This document shows, piece after piece, positions 8,913 through 16,481 of a DNA stretch of 60,869 nucleotides. Within the stretch, counting starts at the first letter, position 1. Each line of letters opens with the position of its first letter. The stretch lies in NCBI GenBank assembly GCA_910588955.1, contig CAJURQ010000020.1, forward strand, positions 1 to 60,869, in the 5' to 3' direction. Source of the stretch: an uncultured Lachnospiraceae bacterium (GTDB lineage Bacteria > Bacillota > Clostridia > Lachnospirales > Lachnospiraceae). The position numbers and the translations under genes are program-made. The notes beneath the pieces are model-generated. The model searched no databases. It was given only the letters and a program-made list of their open reading frames with translations, and was not told the origin of the DNA.

Positions 8913-9812
8913 ATGGTTAAGGTGATAGGCGTGCGGTTTCGTACCGCCGGTAAAGTATATTTTTTTGATCCGGGGAAACTGGAGATCAAACAGGGCGACC
9001 ACGTGATCGTGGAGACGGCAAGGGGCATTGAATACGGCACGGTGATCGGTGCACCGAGAGAGGTGGAGGACGAAAAAGTGGTACAGCCCCTGAAAGCGGT
9101 TCTCCGGATAGCAAATCAGAAAGATGATGAGCAGGAGGCGTCAAACAGACAGAGGGAGAAAGACGCCTTCAAAATTTGTCTGGAAAAAATCAGGAAGCAC
9201 GGTTTACAGATGAAGCTGATTGACGCGGAGTACACGTTTGACAATAATAAAGTGCTCTTTTATTTTACGGCGGACGGGCGCATAGATTTCCGGGAACTGG
9301 TGAAGGATTTGGCGGCGGTATTTAAGACGAGAATCGAGCTGCGTCAGATCGGGGTGAGGGACGAGACGAAGATTTTGGGCGGTATCGGCATCTGCGGGCG
9401 ACCGCTGTGCTGCCACACGCACTTGTCGGAATTTGCGCCGGTGTCTATCAAGATGGCGAAGGAGCAGAATCTGTCGTTAAATCCTACGAAGATTTCCGGC
9501 GTTTGCGGCAGACTGATGTGCTGCCTGAAAAATGAGGAGGAAACTTACGAGGAGCTGAACAGAAAACTGCCGAATGTGGGCGATTATGTGACGACCGACG
9601 ACGGGTTAAAGGGCGAGGTGCAGAGCGTCAATGTACTGCGGCAGCTTGTGAAGGTCATCGTGGATGTGGGCGACGAGAAAGAGATTCAGGAATACCGGGC
9701 GGATCAGCTCCGCTTTAAGAGAAGGCATGGAAAGAACCGCAAGGCAGAGGCGAACGACGCGGAACTGAAAGAGCTTGAGAAGCTGGAAAAAAAGGATGTG
9801 CAAGGGAAGTAA
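8913..9812 (+). CDS. ricT: RicT/YaaT regulatory iron-sulfur protein (PSP1 domain)
   Basis: A 299-residue protein of the PSP1/YaaT family. Six cysteines lie in two clusters, GICGRPLCC (Cys161, 166, 167) and VCGRLMCC (198, 203, 204). These match the cluster-binding cysteines of B. subtilis RicT, which with RicA and RicF forms the Y complex that controls RNA maturation and sporulation or biofilm entry. The PSP1 core is residues about 60-150. The C-terminal tail is Lys/Glu-rich. RicA and RicF genes are not in this window. It sits directly after holB in the conserved order. Confidence 0.93.
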   Translation: MVKVIGVRFRTAGKVYFFDPGKLEIKQGDHVIVETARGIEYGTVIGAPREVEDEKVVQPLKAVLRIANQKDDEQEASNRQREKDAFKICLEKIRKHGLQMKLIDAEYTFDNNKVLFYFTADGRIDFRELVKDLAAVFKTRIELRQIGVRDETKILGGIGICGRPLCCHTHLSEFAPVSIKMAKEQNLSLNPTKISGVCGRLMCCLKNEEETYEELNRKLPNVGDYVTTDDGLKGEVQSVNVLRQLVKVIVDVGDEKEIQEYRADQLRFKRRHGKNRKAEANDAELKELEKLEKKDVQGK

Positions 9813-9827
9813 ATCGGGGAACGGGCT

Positions 9828-10574
9828 GTGCGGAATCTGGATATACCTTTGAAAGAGAATGAGAGAATAGACGATCTGCAGAGGAACGGGTACGGTATCA
9901 TACAGGATCCCGAGCGGTTTTGTTTCGGGATGGACGCGGTGCTGCTGTCGGGCTTTGCCGTTGTGAAGGACGACGCGAGAGTGCTGGATCTGGGAACGGG
10001 GACGGGGATTATCCCTATTCTGCTGGAAGCGAAGACGAAAGCGGCGCACCTGACCGGATTGGAGATTCAGGCTGACAGTGCCGAGATGGCAGGGCGGAGC
10101 GTGGCGTTAAACGGGCTGGAAGAAAAAATAGATATTGTTACGGGGGATATTAAGGAGGCAGATAAGCTGTTTGACGCTGCTTCCTTTGACGTTATTACCT
10201 GTAATCCGCCTTACATGATCGGACAGCATGGTCTGCAAAACCCGGAAGACGCGAAAGCAATCGCGAGACATGAGATTCTCTGTACACTGGAGGATGTGGT
10301 TTCGCAGGCGGCAAGGCTCCTCGTGCCGGGCGGCAGGTTTTTTCTTGTACACAGACCTTTCCGGCTGGCGGAGATCATCGTGACGCTGACGAAATATAAG
10401 CTGGAGCCGAAACGGATGCGGCTGGTGTTTCCGTTTGTGGATAAAGAGCCGAATATGGTTCTTCTGGAGGCGGTGCGGGGCGGCAGACCGCGTATGACGG
10501 TGGAGAAGCCGCTGATTGTGTATGAGAAGCCGGGGGTGTATACGCCGGAGATTTATGAGGTGTATGGATACTAG
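9828..10574 (+). CDS. tRNA1(Val) (adenine(37)-N6)-methyltransferase
   Basis: A 248-residue class I SAM methyltransferase, starting at GTG. It has the motif I loop VLDLGTGTGIIPILL and the catalytic NPPYM tetrapeptide region (VITCNPPYMIG) that flips out the target adenine. The preceding N-terminal DDLQRNGYGIIQDPERFCFGMDAVLL is characteristic of the TrmN6/YabB group. It modifies A37 of tRNA-Val in known members. The B. subtilis neighbour yabA between ricT and yabB is missing here. Confidence 0.9.
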   Translation: MRNLDIPLKENERIDDLQRNGYGIIQDPERFCFGMDAVLLSGFAVVKDDARVLDLGTGTGIIPILLEAKTKAAHLTGLEIQADSAEMAGRSVALNGLEEKIDIVTGDIKEADKLFDAASFDVITCNPPYMIGQHGLQNPEDAKAIARHEILCTLEDVVSQAARLLVPGGRFFLVHRPFRLAEIIVTLTKYKLEPKRMRLVFPFVDKEPNMVLLEAVRGGRPRMTVEKPLIVYEKPGVYTPEIYEVYGY

Positions 10575-10668
10575 AGTGAAAAGAACTTCTAAAGCTCAGC
10601 AGCAATGGCTGCTTCGCTAAGAAGTTCTATGTTTCACTCAGGAGAATGCCTGAAAAGCGGCATTCTCC
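10574..10668 (+). repeat. Twin-hairpin intergenic element upstream of rsmI
   Basis: A long stem pairs GAGTGAAA (10574-10581) with TTTCACTC (10632-10639) and encloses further pairs (AACTTCT/AGAAGTT, CAGCAGC/GCTGCT). A second hairpin follows at once, GGAGAATGCC (10641-10650) with GGCATTCTCC (10659-10668). The second hairpin and its GCA flank resemble the element at 91-115. The ribosome site of rsmI lies just after. There is no T-run, so simple termination is unlikely; it may be a REP-like repeat or an RNA structure controlling rsmI. Confidence 0.6.
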
Positions 10669-10691
10669 GCACGAATTTGGAGGAATAGGCT

Positions 10692-11534
10692 ATGTCAGGA
10701 ATGTTGTATCTGTGCGCGACGCCGATCGGGAATCTGGGGGATATGACGCCCCGCGTGGTGGAGACGCTGCAGAGTGTGGATTTGATTGCGGCGGAAGATA
10801 CGCGCAACAGCATCAAGCTTCTGAACCATTTCGGGATCAGAACTTCCATGACAAGCTATCACGAGTACAATAAAATAGAAAAGGCGGACTATCTTGTAGG
10901 GCAGATGCAGCAGGGAAAAAACGTGGCGCTCATTTCGGACGCGGGGACCCCGGCAATTTCCGATCCGGGGGAGGTTCTTGTGCAGAAGTGCCAGCAGGCG
11001 GGCATTACCGTCACTTCTCTGCCCGGTCCGGCGGCGTGTATCACTGCGCTCACGCTTTCAGGACTTTCCGCCAGACGATTCTGTTTCGAGGGTTTTTTGC
11101 CGCCGGATAAAAAGGAGAAGGCGCAGATCCTAGGGGAACTGCAGGAGGAATCCCGCACAATTCTCATTTATGAAGCGCCCCATCATCTCGTGCGGACGCT
11201 GAGAGAACTTTATGAGGCGCTGGGAGACCGCAGGCTTACGCTCTGCAGAGAGCTGACGAAAAAGTTTGAGACGGTGCTGCCGACCACGATCGGGGAGGCG
11301 CTTTCCCTTTATGAGCGGGAGGAGCCGCGCGGGGAGTATGTGCTTGTGGTGGAGGGAAAGAGCCTGCGGCAGAAGGACGAGGAGCGGCAGGCGTCATGGC
11401 AGAGCATGACGATCGAGGAGCACATGGCGTTTTACACCGAGGGCGGCATGGAAGAGAAAGCCGCCATGAAACAGGTTGCAAAAGACCGCGGCGTGGCAAA
11501 AAGAGAAATTTATCAATATTTATTGTCAAAGTGA
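10692..11534 (+). CDS. rsmI: 16S rRNA (cytidine(1402)-2'-O)-methyltransferase
   Basis: A 280-residue tetrapyrrole-methylase-fold enzyme. Signatures are LYLCATPIGNLGDMTPR at the start, AAEDTRNS, ALISDAGTPAISDPG (SAM site), LPGPAA, and FEGFLPP. These are diagnostic of RsmI, which 2'-O-methylates C1402 in the decoding centre of 16S rRNA. The C-terminal part (AAMKQVAKDRGVAKREIYQYLL) is the small helical tail found in Gram-positive members. It closes the yaaO-rsmI block before the fatty-acid cluster. Confidence 0.95.
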   Translation: MSGMLYLCATPIGNLGDMTPRVVETLQSVDLIAAEDTRNSIKLLNHFGIRTSMTSYHEYNKIEKADYLVGQMQQGKNVALISDAGTPAISDPGEVLVQKCQQAGITVTSLPGPAACITALTLSGLSARRFCFEGFLPPDKKEKAQILGELQEESRTILIYEAPHHLVRTLRELYEALGDRRLTLCRELTKKFETVLPTTIGEALSLYEREEPRGEYVLVVEGKSLRQKDEERQASWQSMTIEEHMAFYTEGGMEEKAAMKQVAKDRGVAKREIYQYLLSK

Positions 11535-11567
11535 TTGACAAAAGTCCCAGAATCCGTAAAATTATGA

Positions 11568-11596
11568 TTGACAAATGTCAGACCAGATAATATACT
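11568..11596 (+). promoter_or_regulatory. Strong sigma-A promoter of acpP-fabK
   Basis: TTGACA (11568-11573), 17 bases, then TATACT (11591-11596). The -35 is a perfect consensus. A second, weaker pair lies just upstream (TTGACA 11535-11540, 16 bases, TAAAAT 11557-11562). The -10 runs straight into the FabT-type palindrome. Confidence 0.85.
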
Positions 11597-11610
11597 TTGA
11601 ATGTCAAACT
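11594..11610 (+). promoter_or_regulatory. FabT-type operator on the acpP-fabK promoter
   Basis: ACTTTGAATGTCAAACT is a 17-bp palindrome with half-sites TTTGA and TCAAA, matching the pattern known for FabT (TTTGA-N3-TCAAA with A and T at the ends). It overlaps the -10 and the likely transcription start, so binding would block initiation. Two further sites occur at 12885 and 57135. Confidence 0.8.
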
Positions 11611-11639
11611 ATTTTAATGACGAAAAGGAGAGCAGAAAA

Positions 11640-11873
11640 ATGTTAGAGAGAGTGATTGAGATTATTCAGGAACAGTTAAACTTGGACGGCGTGGAAATTA
11701 CCGAGGATTCTTCTTTCAAGGACGATCTTGGTGCGGATTCTCTGGATTTATTCGAGTTGGTTATGGCTTTCGAGGAAGAGTACGGCGTAGAGATTCCTTC
11801 TGAGGACTTAGAGCAGATCACAACGGTAGGCGCTGTTGTGGAATACATGAAGAGTAAGGGCGTGGAGGCATAA
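11640..11873 (+). CDS. acpP: Acyl carrier protein
   Basis: The product is a 77-residue ACP from ATG 11640, after AAGGAG. The frame is open from 11601, but that would place the start inside the operator. GADSLDLFEL gives Ser34 as the 4'-phosphopantetheine attachment site. The protein is very acidic and four-helical in pattern, as expected. It carries the growing acyl chain for the fab enzymes encoded downstream. It heads the fatty-acid cluster and is followed directly by fabK. Confidence 0.95.
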   Translation: MLERVIEIIQEQLNLDGVEITEDSSFKDDLGADSLDLFELVMAFEEEYGVEIPSEDLEQITTVGAVVEYMKSKGVEA

Positions 11874-11906
11874 GCCGGGCGCCTATTTCTGGTTGAGGTT
11901 TATAGA

Positions 11907-12833
11907 ATGAAGACAAAAATAACAGAACTTCTGGGGATCGAATATCCGATCTTTCAGGGCGGTATGGCTTGGGTTGCGGAGTATCATCTGGCGGCGGCAG
12001 TATCGGAAGCGGGCGGGCTTGGCATTATCGGCGCAGGCGGCGCACCGGCATCTTTCGTGAGAGAGCAGATTCAGAAGGCGAAAGAACTGACGAAGAAGCC
12101 TTTCGGCGTGAACGTGATGCTGATGAACCCGGAGGCTGACGAGATCGCCAAGGTGATCGTGGAGGAAGGCGTCAAGGTGGTGACCACCGGCGCGGGGAAC
12201 CCCGGAAAGTACATGGCGATGTGGAAAGAGGCGGGAATCAAGGTGATCCCTGTGGTGGCAAGCGTTGCTCTTGCTAAGATGATGGAGCGCGCGGGCGCGG
12301 ATGCTGTGATCGCGGAAGGTACGGAGTCGGGCGGACATATCGGCGAGGCGACCACAATGACCCTTGTGCCGCAGGTGGTGGACGCTGTGAGCGTTCCCGT
12401 GGTTGCGGCGGGCGGCATTGCGGACGGCAGAGGCTTTGCGGCGGCTATGATGCTGGGTGCGGAGGCAGTCCAGATGGGGACCCGTTTCCTGCTGGCGACG
12501 GAGTGCACCGTACATGAGAATTACAAGAAAAAGGTGATCGCGGCGAAGGATATTGACTCCGAGGTTACCGGCAGGGCGAATGGACACCCTGTCCGTCAGA
12601 TTCGTAACAAGCTGACAAGAGAGTATCTGCAGATGGAAAAGGACGGCGCTTCCTTGGAAGAGATGGAGAAGTTGACGCTTGGTTCCCTGCGCAAAGCGGT
12701 GGTAGAAGGCGATGTAGTAACCGGCACTTTGATGGCAGGGCAGATTGCGGGCATGGTTAATAAGGAGCAGTCCTGCGCAGAGATGTTGGAAGAGATTATG
12801 GATCAGGCGGAGACGCTGTTAAAATTAAAATAA
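11907..12833 (+). CDS. fabK: Enoyl-ACP reductase II (FabK, FMN-dependent)
   Basis: A 308-residue TIM-barrel flavoprotein. It has IEYPIFQGGMAWVA at the start, AVSEAGGLGIIGAG, PFGVNVMLM, EGTESGGHIGE with the conserved histidine, and VVAAGGIADGRG with AVQMGTRFL as the FMN phosphate site. This matches FabK, which reduces enoyl-ACP with NAD(P)H in the last step of each elongation cycle, replacing FabI. It is co-transcribed with acpP and is followed by a terminator that separates it from fabD. Confidence 0.93.
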   Translation: MKTKITELLGIEYPIFQGGMAWVAEYHLAAAVSEAGGLGIIGAGGAPASFVREQIQKAKELTKKPFGVNVMLMNPEADEIAKVIVEEGVKVVTTGAGNPGKYMAMWKEAGIKVIPVVASVALAKMMERAGADAVIAEGTESGGHIGEATTMTLVPQVVDAVSVPVVAAGGIADGRGFAAAMMLGAEAVQMGTRFLLATECTVHENYKKKVIAAKDIDSEVTGRANGHPVRQIRNKLTREYLQMEKDGASLEEMEKLTLGSLRKAVVEGDVVTGTLMAGQIAGMVNKEQSCAEMLEEIMDQAETLLKLK

Positions 12834-12844
12834 GAAGCATGCTG

Positions 12845-12873
12845 AAAAAGCAAGCTGTTCGGCTTGCTTTTTT
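12845..12873 (+). terminator. Rho-independent terminator after fabK
   Basis: AAAAAGCAAGC (12845-12855) pairs with GCTTGCTTTTT (12862-12872) around tgttcg and ends in a T-run. It splits acpP-fabK from the fabD unit, which has its own operator 12 bases later. Confidence 0.88.
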
Positions 12874-12884
12874 CTCAAATAAAT

Positions 12885-12901
12885 ACTTTGAAATTCAAAA
12901 T
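12885..12901 (+). promoter_or_regulatory. FabT-type operator upstream of fabD
   Basis: ACTTTGAAATTCAAAAT has half-sites TTTGA and TCAAA with a 3-base centre, the same pattern as at 11594. It lies between the fabK terminator and the fabD start, about 50 bases ahead of the ATG. No clear -35/-10 pair was identified around it, so the exact promoter is unsettled. Confidence 0.75.
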
Positions 12902-12949
12902 ATTTTACAGGACAAGGGGCAAGACGTAGGAAAGGAAAGGTATTCGATT

Positions 12950-13858
12950 ATGGGAAAGACTGTTTTTATGTTCCCGGGACAGGGAGCGCAGTATGTGGGA
13001 ATGGGAAAGGACTTCTATGAGCAGATTCCGATCTGCAAGGAGATGTTTGAGCTGGCAGGCAAGACGAGCGGCTTGGATGTAGCGGCGCTGTGTTTTGAGG
13101 AGAACGAGCAGATCAATATCACGGAATACACGCAGATAGCCATGCTGGCAACAGAGGTGGCAATACTGAAAGCTGTGGAGGAGAAGGGTGTTAAGCCTGA
13201 CATCACAGGCGGTTTAAGCCTTGGCGAGTATGGCGCACTCGTGGCGAGCGGCGTTATGTCGCCGGAGGACGTGTTTAAGATTGTGCGCAAGCGCGGCATC
13301 TACATGCAGGAGGCGGTGCCTCAGGGCGGCGCGATGGTAGCTGTGCTCGGACTGGATACGGCGGTGATTGAACAGATCTGTGAGGAAACGCCCGGTATGG
13401 TGACGATTGCCAATTATAACTGCCCCGGTCAGATCGTGATCACGGGCGAGGAAGGCGCGGCGCAGGCGGCTGTGGAAAAACTGACGGCGGCGGGTGCAAA
13501 GCGGTGTGTGCCGCTTAAGGTCAGCGGACCATTCCACTCACCTTTGCTTGTCGGCGCGGGCGAGAAGCTGGCAAAGGAATTGGAGACGGTGGAGATTCAC
13601 GATATTGCCGTTCCCTATATTGCCAATGTGACGGCGGATTATGTGAAGGACAAGGCGGATGTGAAACCGCTTTTGGAGAAGCAGGTGTCATCCTCCGTGA
13701 AGTGGCAGCAGACGGTGGAACGGATGATTGCGGACGGTGCGGATACGTTTATAGAGATCGGACCGGGGAAGACGCTGTCCGGGTTTATGAGAAAGATTAA
13801 TCGGGACGTGAAAGTGATTAATATAGAGAAGGTGGAAGATCTGGAGAAGCTTTCATAA
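12950..13858 (+). CDS. fabD: Malonyl-CoA:ACP transacylase
   Basis: Start chosen at ATG 12950, after AGGAAAGG. An in-frame ATG at 12839 would run through the terminator and operator and is rejected. The 302-residue product begins MGKTVFMFPGQGAQYVGMG. It carries the nucleophile elbow GLSLGEYG (Ser of GxSxG), the conserved Arg in the VRKRG segment, and the catalytic His in PFHSPLL. It loads malonyl groups on ACP. It is the first gene of the second fab transcription unit. Confidence 0.95.
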   Translation: MGKTVFMFPGQGAQYVGMGKDFYEQIPICKEMFELAGKTSGLDVAALCFEENEQINITEYTQIAMLATEVAILKAVEEKGVKPDITGGLSLGEYGALVASGVMSPEDVFKIVRKRGIYMQEAVPQGGAMVAVLGLDTAVIEQICEETPGMVTIANYNCPGQIVITGEEGAAQAAVEKLTAAGAKRCVPLKVSGPFHSPLLVGAGEKLAKELETVEIHDIAVPYIANVTADYVKDKADVKPLLEKQVSSSVKWQQTVERMIADGADTFIEIGPGKTLSGFMRKINRDVKVINIEKVEDLEKLS

Positions 13859-13876
13859 GTTAAGGAGGAGAAAAAT

Positions 13877-14617
13877 ATGCTTACTGGAAAAGTGGCTTTA
13901 GTTACGGGCGCGGGACGCGGGATCGGGAGAGAGATCGCGCTTACACTTGCGGCGTACGGCGCGGATGTGATTGTAAATTATAACGGCTCAAAGGAAAAGG
14001 CTGAGGAAGTCACGGCACAGATTGAAGCGATGGGAAGAAAAGCGAAGGCGGTGCAGTGCAGTGTGGCGGACTTCGAGGCATGCGGGCAGATGATTGCGGA
14101 TGCGGTTGCCGAGTTCGGACACATTGACATTCTGGTGAACAATGCCGGCATCACGAAGGACAATCTGGTGATGAAGATGACGGAGGCGGATTTTGACGCG
14201 GTCATTGACACCAACCTGAAAGGAACGTTTAACACCATCAAGCATATGTATCGACCTTTCTTAAAGCAGAAGGCAGGCAGGATCGTCAACCTGTCCTCGG
14301 TCAGCGGCGTGCTGGGCAATGCGGGACAGGCGAACTATGCGGCTTCCAAGGCGGGTGTGATCGGTCTTACAAAATCTATTGCCAGGGAGCTTGCGAGCAG
14401 AAATATTACGGTAAATGCGGTTGCGCCGGGCTTTATTGATACGGACATGACGCAGGCGATGACGGACACGGCGAAGGAGGCGACTCTTGCGCAGATTCCG
14501 CTAAAACGTGTGGGCACGCCGAAGGATATCGCGGAGACGGTGGCGTTTCTGGCGAGCGATAAGGCGGCGTATATTACGGGACAGGTGATCTCGGTAGACG
14601 GCGGGATGGCTATGTAA
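13877..14617 (+). CDS. fabG: 3-oxoacyl-ACP reductase
   Basis: A 246-residue short-chain dehydrogenase. The NADPH-binding GAGRGIG lies at residues 11-17, NNAG at about 89-92, and the catalytic Ser, Tyr and Lys in LSSVSG and YAASKAG. The C-terminal ITGQVISVDGGMAM is typical for FabG. It reduces 3-oxoacyl-ACP to 3-hydroxyacyl-ACP. A strong GGAGG site precedes the start. It is followed by a 142-bp structured spacer before fabF. Confidence 0.95.
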   Translation: MLTGKVALVTGAGRGIGREIALTLAAYGADVIVNYNGSKEKAEEVTAQIEAMGRKAKAVQCSVADFEACGQMIADAVAEFGHIDILVNNAGITKDNLVMKMTEADFDAVIDTNLKGTFNTIKHMYRPFLKQKAGRIVNLSSVSGVLGNAGQANYAASKAGVIGLTKSIARELASRNITVNAVAPGFIDTDMTQAMTDTAKEATLAQIPLKRVGTPKDIAETVAFLASDKAAYITGQVISVDGGMAM

Positions 14618-14627
14618 CAGCCGCATA

Positions 14628-14724
14628 AGAAAAACAAGCGACGCGAAGCGGCATTTGTTTTTCGGCGGCGTTAACGAGCAAACGTCCGATGCAATCGGGC
14701 AGGGAGCGCGAAGCGCGGGTTTGC
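14628..14724 (+). repeat. Structured spacer between fabG and fabF
   Basis: Two folded units can be drawn. The first pairs GAAAAACAA with TTGTTTTTC (about 14629-14663). The second is a branched structure with outer stem GCAAAC/GTTTGC (14678-14683, 14719-14724) and two inner hairpins, CCGAT-gca-ATCGG and GCGC-gaa-GCGC. A ribosome site for fabF follows. It may be a REP-like repeat or an RNA processing or attenuation element. Confidence 0.55.
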
Positions 14725-14759
14725 GAGTCTGACAGTGTAGAAAGGAGCAAAAACGAGAA

Positions 14760-15995
14760 ATGAGTAGACGAGTAGTAGTGACGGGGATGGGCGCGATTAC
14801 GCCTATCGGATTGAGTGTGGACGAGTTTTGGGCAGGCGTGAAGGAGGGGAAGATTGGTTTCGCGCCGATTACAAAGTTTGACGCGACGGATTTTAAGTGT
14901 AAGCTGGCGGCGGAGGTCAAGGGCTTCGACGGTAAAGATTACATGGATTTTAAGGCGGCTAAGAGAATGGAGCCGTTTTCCCAGTATGCGGTGGCAGCGA
15001 CAAAGGAAGCGCTTGAAGATGCCGGGCTGGATATGGAGAAGGAAGACCCTTACCGCGTAGGCGTGGCGGTCGGTTCCGGCACAGGCTCTTTACAGGCGAT
15101 GGAGCGTTCCCATACGAGGCTGCTAGAGAAAGGACCGAGCAGGATTGAGCCTCTCTTTGTGCCGCTCACGATCTCCAACATGGCGGCGGGAAACGTGTCG
15201 ATCCAGTTTGGGCTTAAGGGAAAGAGCATCAACGTGGTGACGGCGTGCGCGACAGGCACCAACTCCATTGGCGAGGCGTTCCGCACGATCCAGTACGGCG
15301 ACGCGGAGGTCATGGTGGCGGGCGGTACGGAGGGCAGCGTGTGCCCCATCGGTATCGGCGGTTTCTCTGCGCTGACGGCGTTGACCACCTCGGAGAATCC
15401 CGAGAGATGTTCCATTCCTTTCGACAAGGAGAGGAGCGGTTTTGTCATGGGAGAGGGCGCGGCTGTCGTCGTGCTGGAGGAGCTGGAGCACGCAAAGGCG
15501 AGGGGCGCGAAGATCTACGCGGAGGTAGCGGGATACGGCTGCTCTTCGGATGCGTATCACATCACATCCCCGGCGGAGGACGGCGCAGGCGCGGCGAAGG
15601 CGATGGAGTATGCGGTGAAGGATGCGGGACTTGCCCTGGATGACATTACTTATATCAACGCGCACGGAACCAGTACGCACCACAATGACCTTTTCGAGAC
15701 ACGTGCGATCAAGCTGTTATTCGGTGAGCACGCGAAGGATATCAAGATTAATTCCACGAAGTCCATGGTGGGGCACCTTCTCGGTGCGGCGGGCGCGATC
15801 GAGTTTGTCACCTGCGTGAAGGAGCTGCAGGAGGGCTACATCCACAGGACCGTCGGTTATCAGGTGCCGGATGAGGAGTGCGACTTGAATTACTGCAAAG
15901 AGGCTTACGAGGAAGACTTCGAGTATGCGCTTTCCAATTCCCTCGGATTTGGCGGGCATAACGCGAGCTTGCTGGTTAAAAAGTTCCACGAGTAG
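14760..15995 (+). CDS. fabF: 3-oxoacyl-ACP synthase II
   Basis: A 411-residue condensing enzyme beginning RRVVVTGMGAITPIG. The catalytic triad is visible: Cys in VTACATGTNSIG, His in NAHGTSTHHND and His in KSMVGHLLGAAGA. Length and motifs fit FabF (KAS II), which condenses malonyl-ACP with acyl-ACP. It lies between fabG and fabZ in the usual order for Firmicutes, but no accBCDA genes are interspersed. Confidence 0.95.
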   Translation: MSRRVVVTGMGAITPIGLSVDEFWAGVKEGKIGFAPITKFDATDFKCKLAAEVKGFDGKDYMDFKAAKRMEPFSQYAVAATKEALEDAGLDMEKEDPYRVGVAVGSGTGSLQAMERSHTRLLEKGPSRIEPLFVPLTISNMAAGNVSIQFGLKGKSINVVTACATGTNSIGEAFRTIQYGDAEVMVAGGTEGSVCPIGIGGFSALTALTTSENPERCSIPFDKERSGFVMGEGAAVVVLEELEHAKARGAKIYAEVAGYGCSSDAYHITSPAEDGAGAAKAMEYAVKDAGLALDDITYINAHGTSTHHNDLFETRAIKLLFGEHAKDIKINSTKSMVGHLLGAAGAIEFVTCVKELQEGYIHRTVGYQVPDEECDLNYCKEAYEEDFEYALSNSLGFGGHNASLLVKKFHE

Positions 15996-16045
15996 GATGC
16001 AGGATGTGCGCAGGTAAATTAGGCGGCGCGGAGAGGAGAACAGAC

Positions 16046-16480
16046 ATGTCATTGATGGGTGCAAAGGAAATCATGGAGATTATTCCCCACAGACAGCCTT
16101 TTATGCTGATCGACACGATAGAGGAGATGGAGGAGGGCAAACGGGTAGTCGCTAAGAAATGTGTGTCCTACAACGAGCCTTTCTTCGCGGGACATTTCCC
16201 GAAAGAGCCGGTGATGCCGGGGGTGCTGATCGTGGAGGCGTTGGCGCAGACGGGTGCGGTGGCAATTTTGAGCCAGCCGGAATTTAAGGGTAAAACCGCA
16301 TATTTTGCGGCGATCAACAACGCAAAGTTTAAGGGAAAGGTGGTTCCCGGCGACGTGTTGACGCTGGAGACAGAGATAATCAAAGTAAAAGGACCTATCG
16401 GCGTGGGTATGGGCAAAGCTTATGTGGACGGAAAACTGGTGACACAGGCGGAGTTGACCTTCGCGATCGGAGAGGCGTAA
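16046..16480 (+). CDS. fabZ: 3-hydroxyacyl-ACP dehydratase FabZ
   Basis: Start chosen at ATG 16046, seven bases after GAGAGGAG. The frame is open from 16004 but has no ribosome site there. The 144-residue hot-dog-fold protein has IIPHRQPFMLID and the active-site HFPKEPVMPGVLIVEALAQ with catalytic His and Glu. It dehydrates 3-hydroxyacyl-ACP. It precedes the second FabK-like gene with only one base between stop and start. Confidence 0.95.
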   Translation: MSLMGAKEIMEIIPHRQPFMLIDTIEEMEEGKRVVAKKCVSYNEPFFAGHFPKEPVMPGVLIVEALAQTGAVAILSQPEFKGKTAYFAAINNAKFKGKVVPGDVLTLETEIIKVKGPIGVGMGKAYVDGKLVTQAELTFAIGEA

Positions 16481-16481
16481 A

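Noticed and set aside
11601..11639. Extended N-terminus for acyl carrier protein
   Set aside because: That start lies inside the FabT operator, next to the -10, so it cannot be in a properly initiated transcript; ATG 11640 has a good ribosome site.
12839..12949. Extended N-terminus for FabD
   Set aside because: It would translate through a terminator and operator; the true N-terminus at 12950 matches the family.
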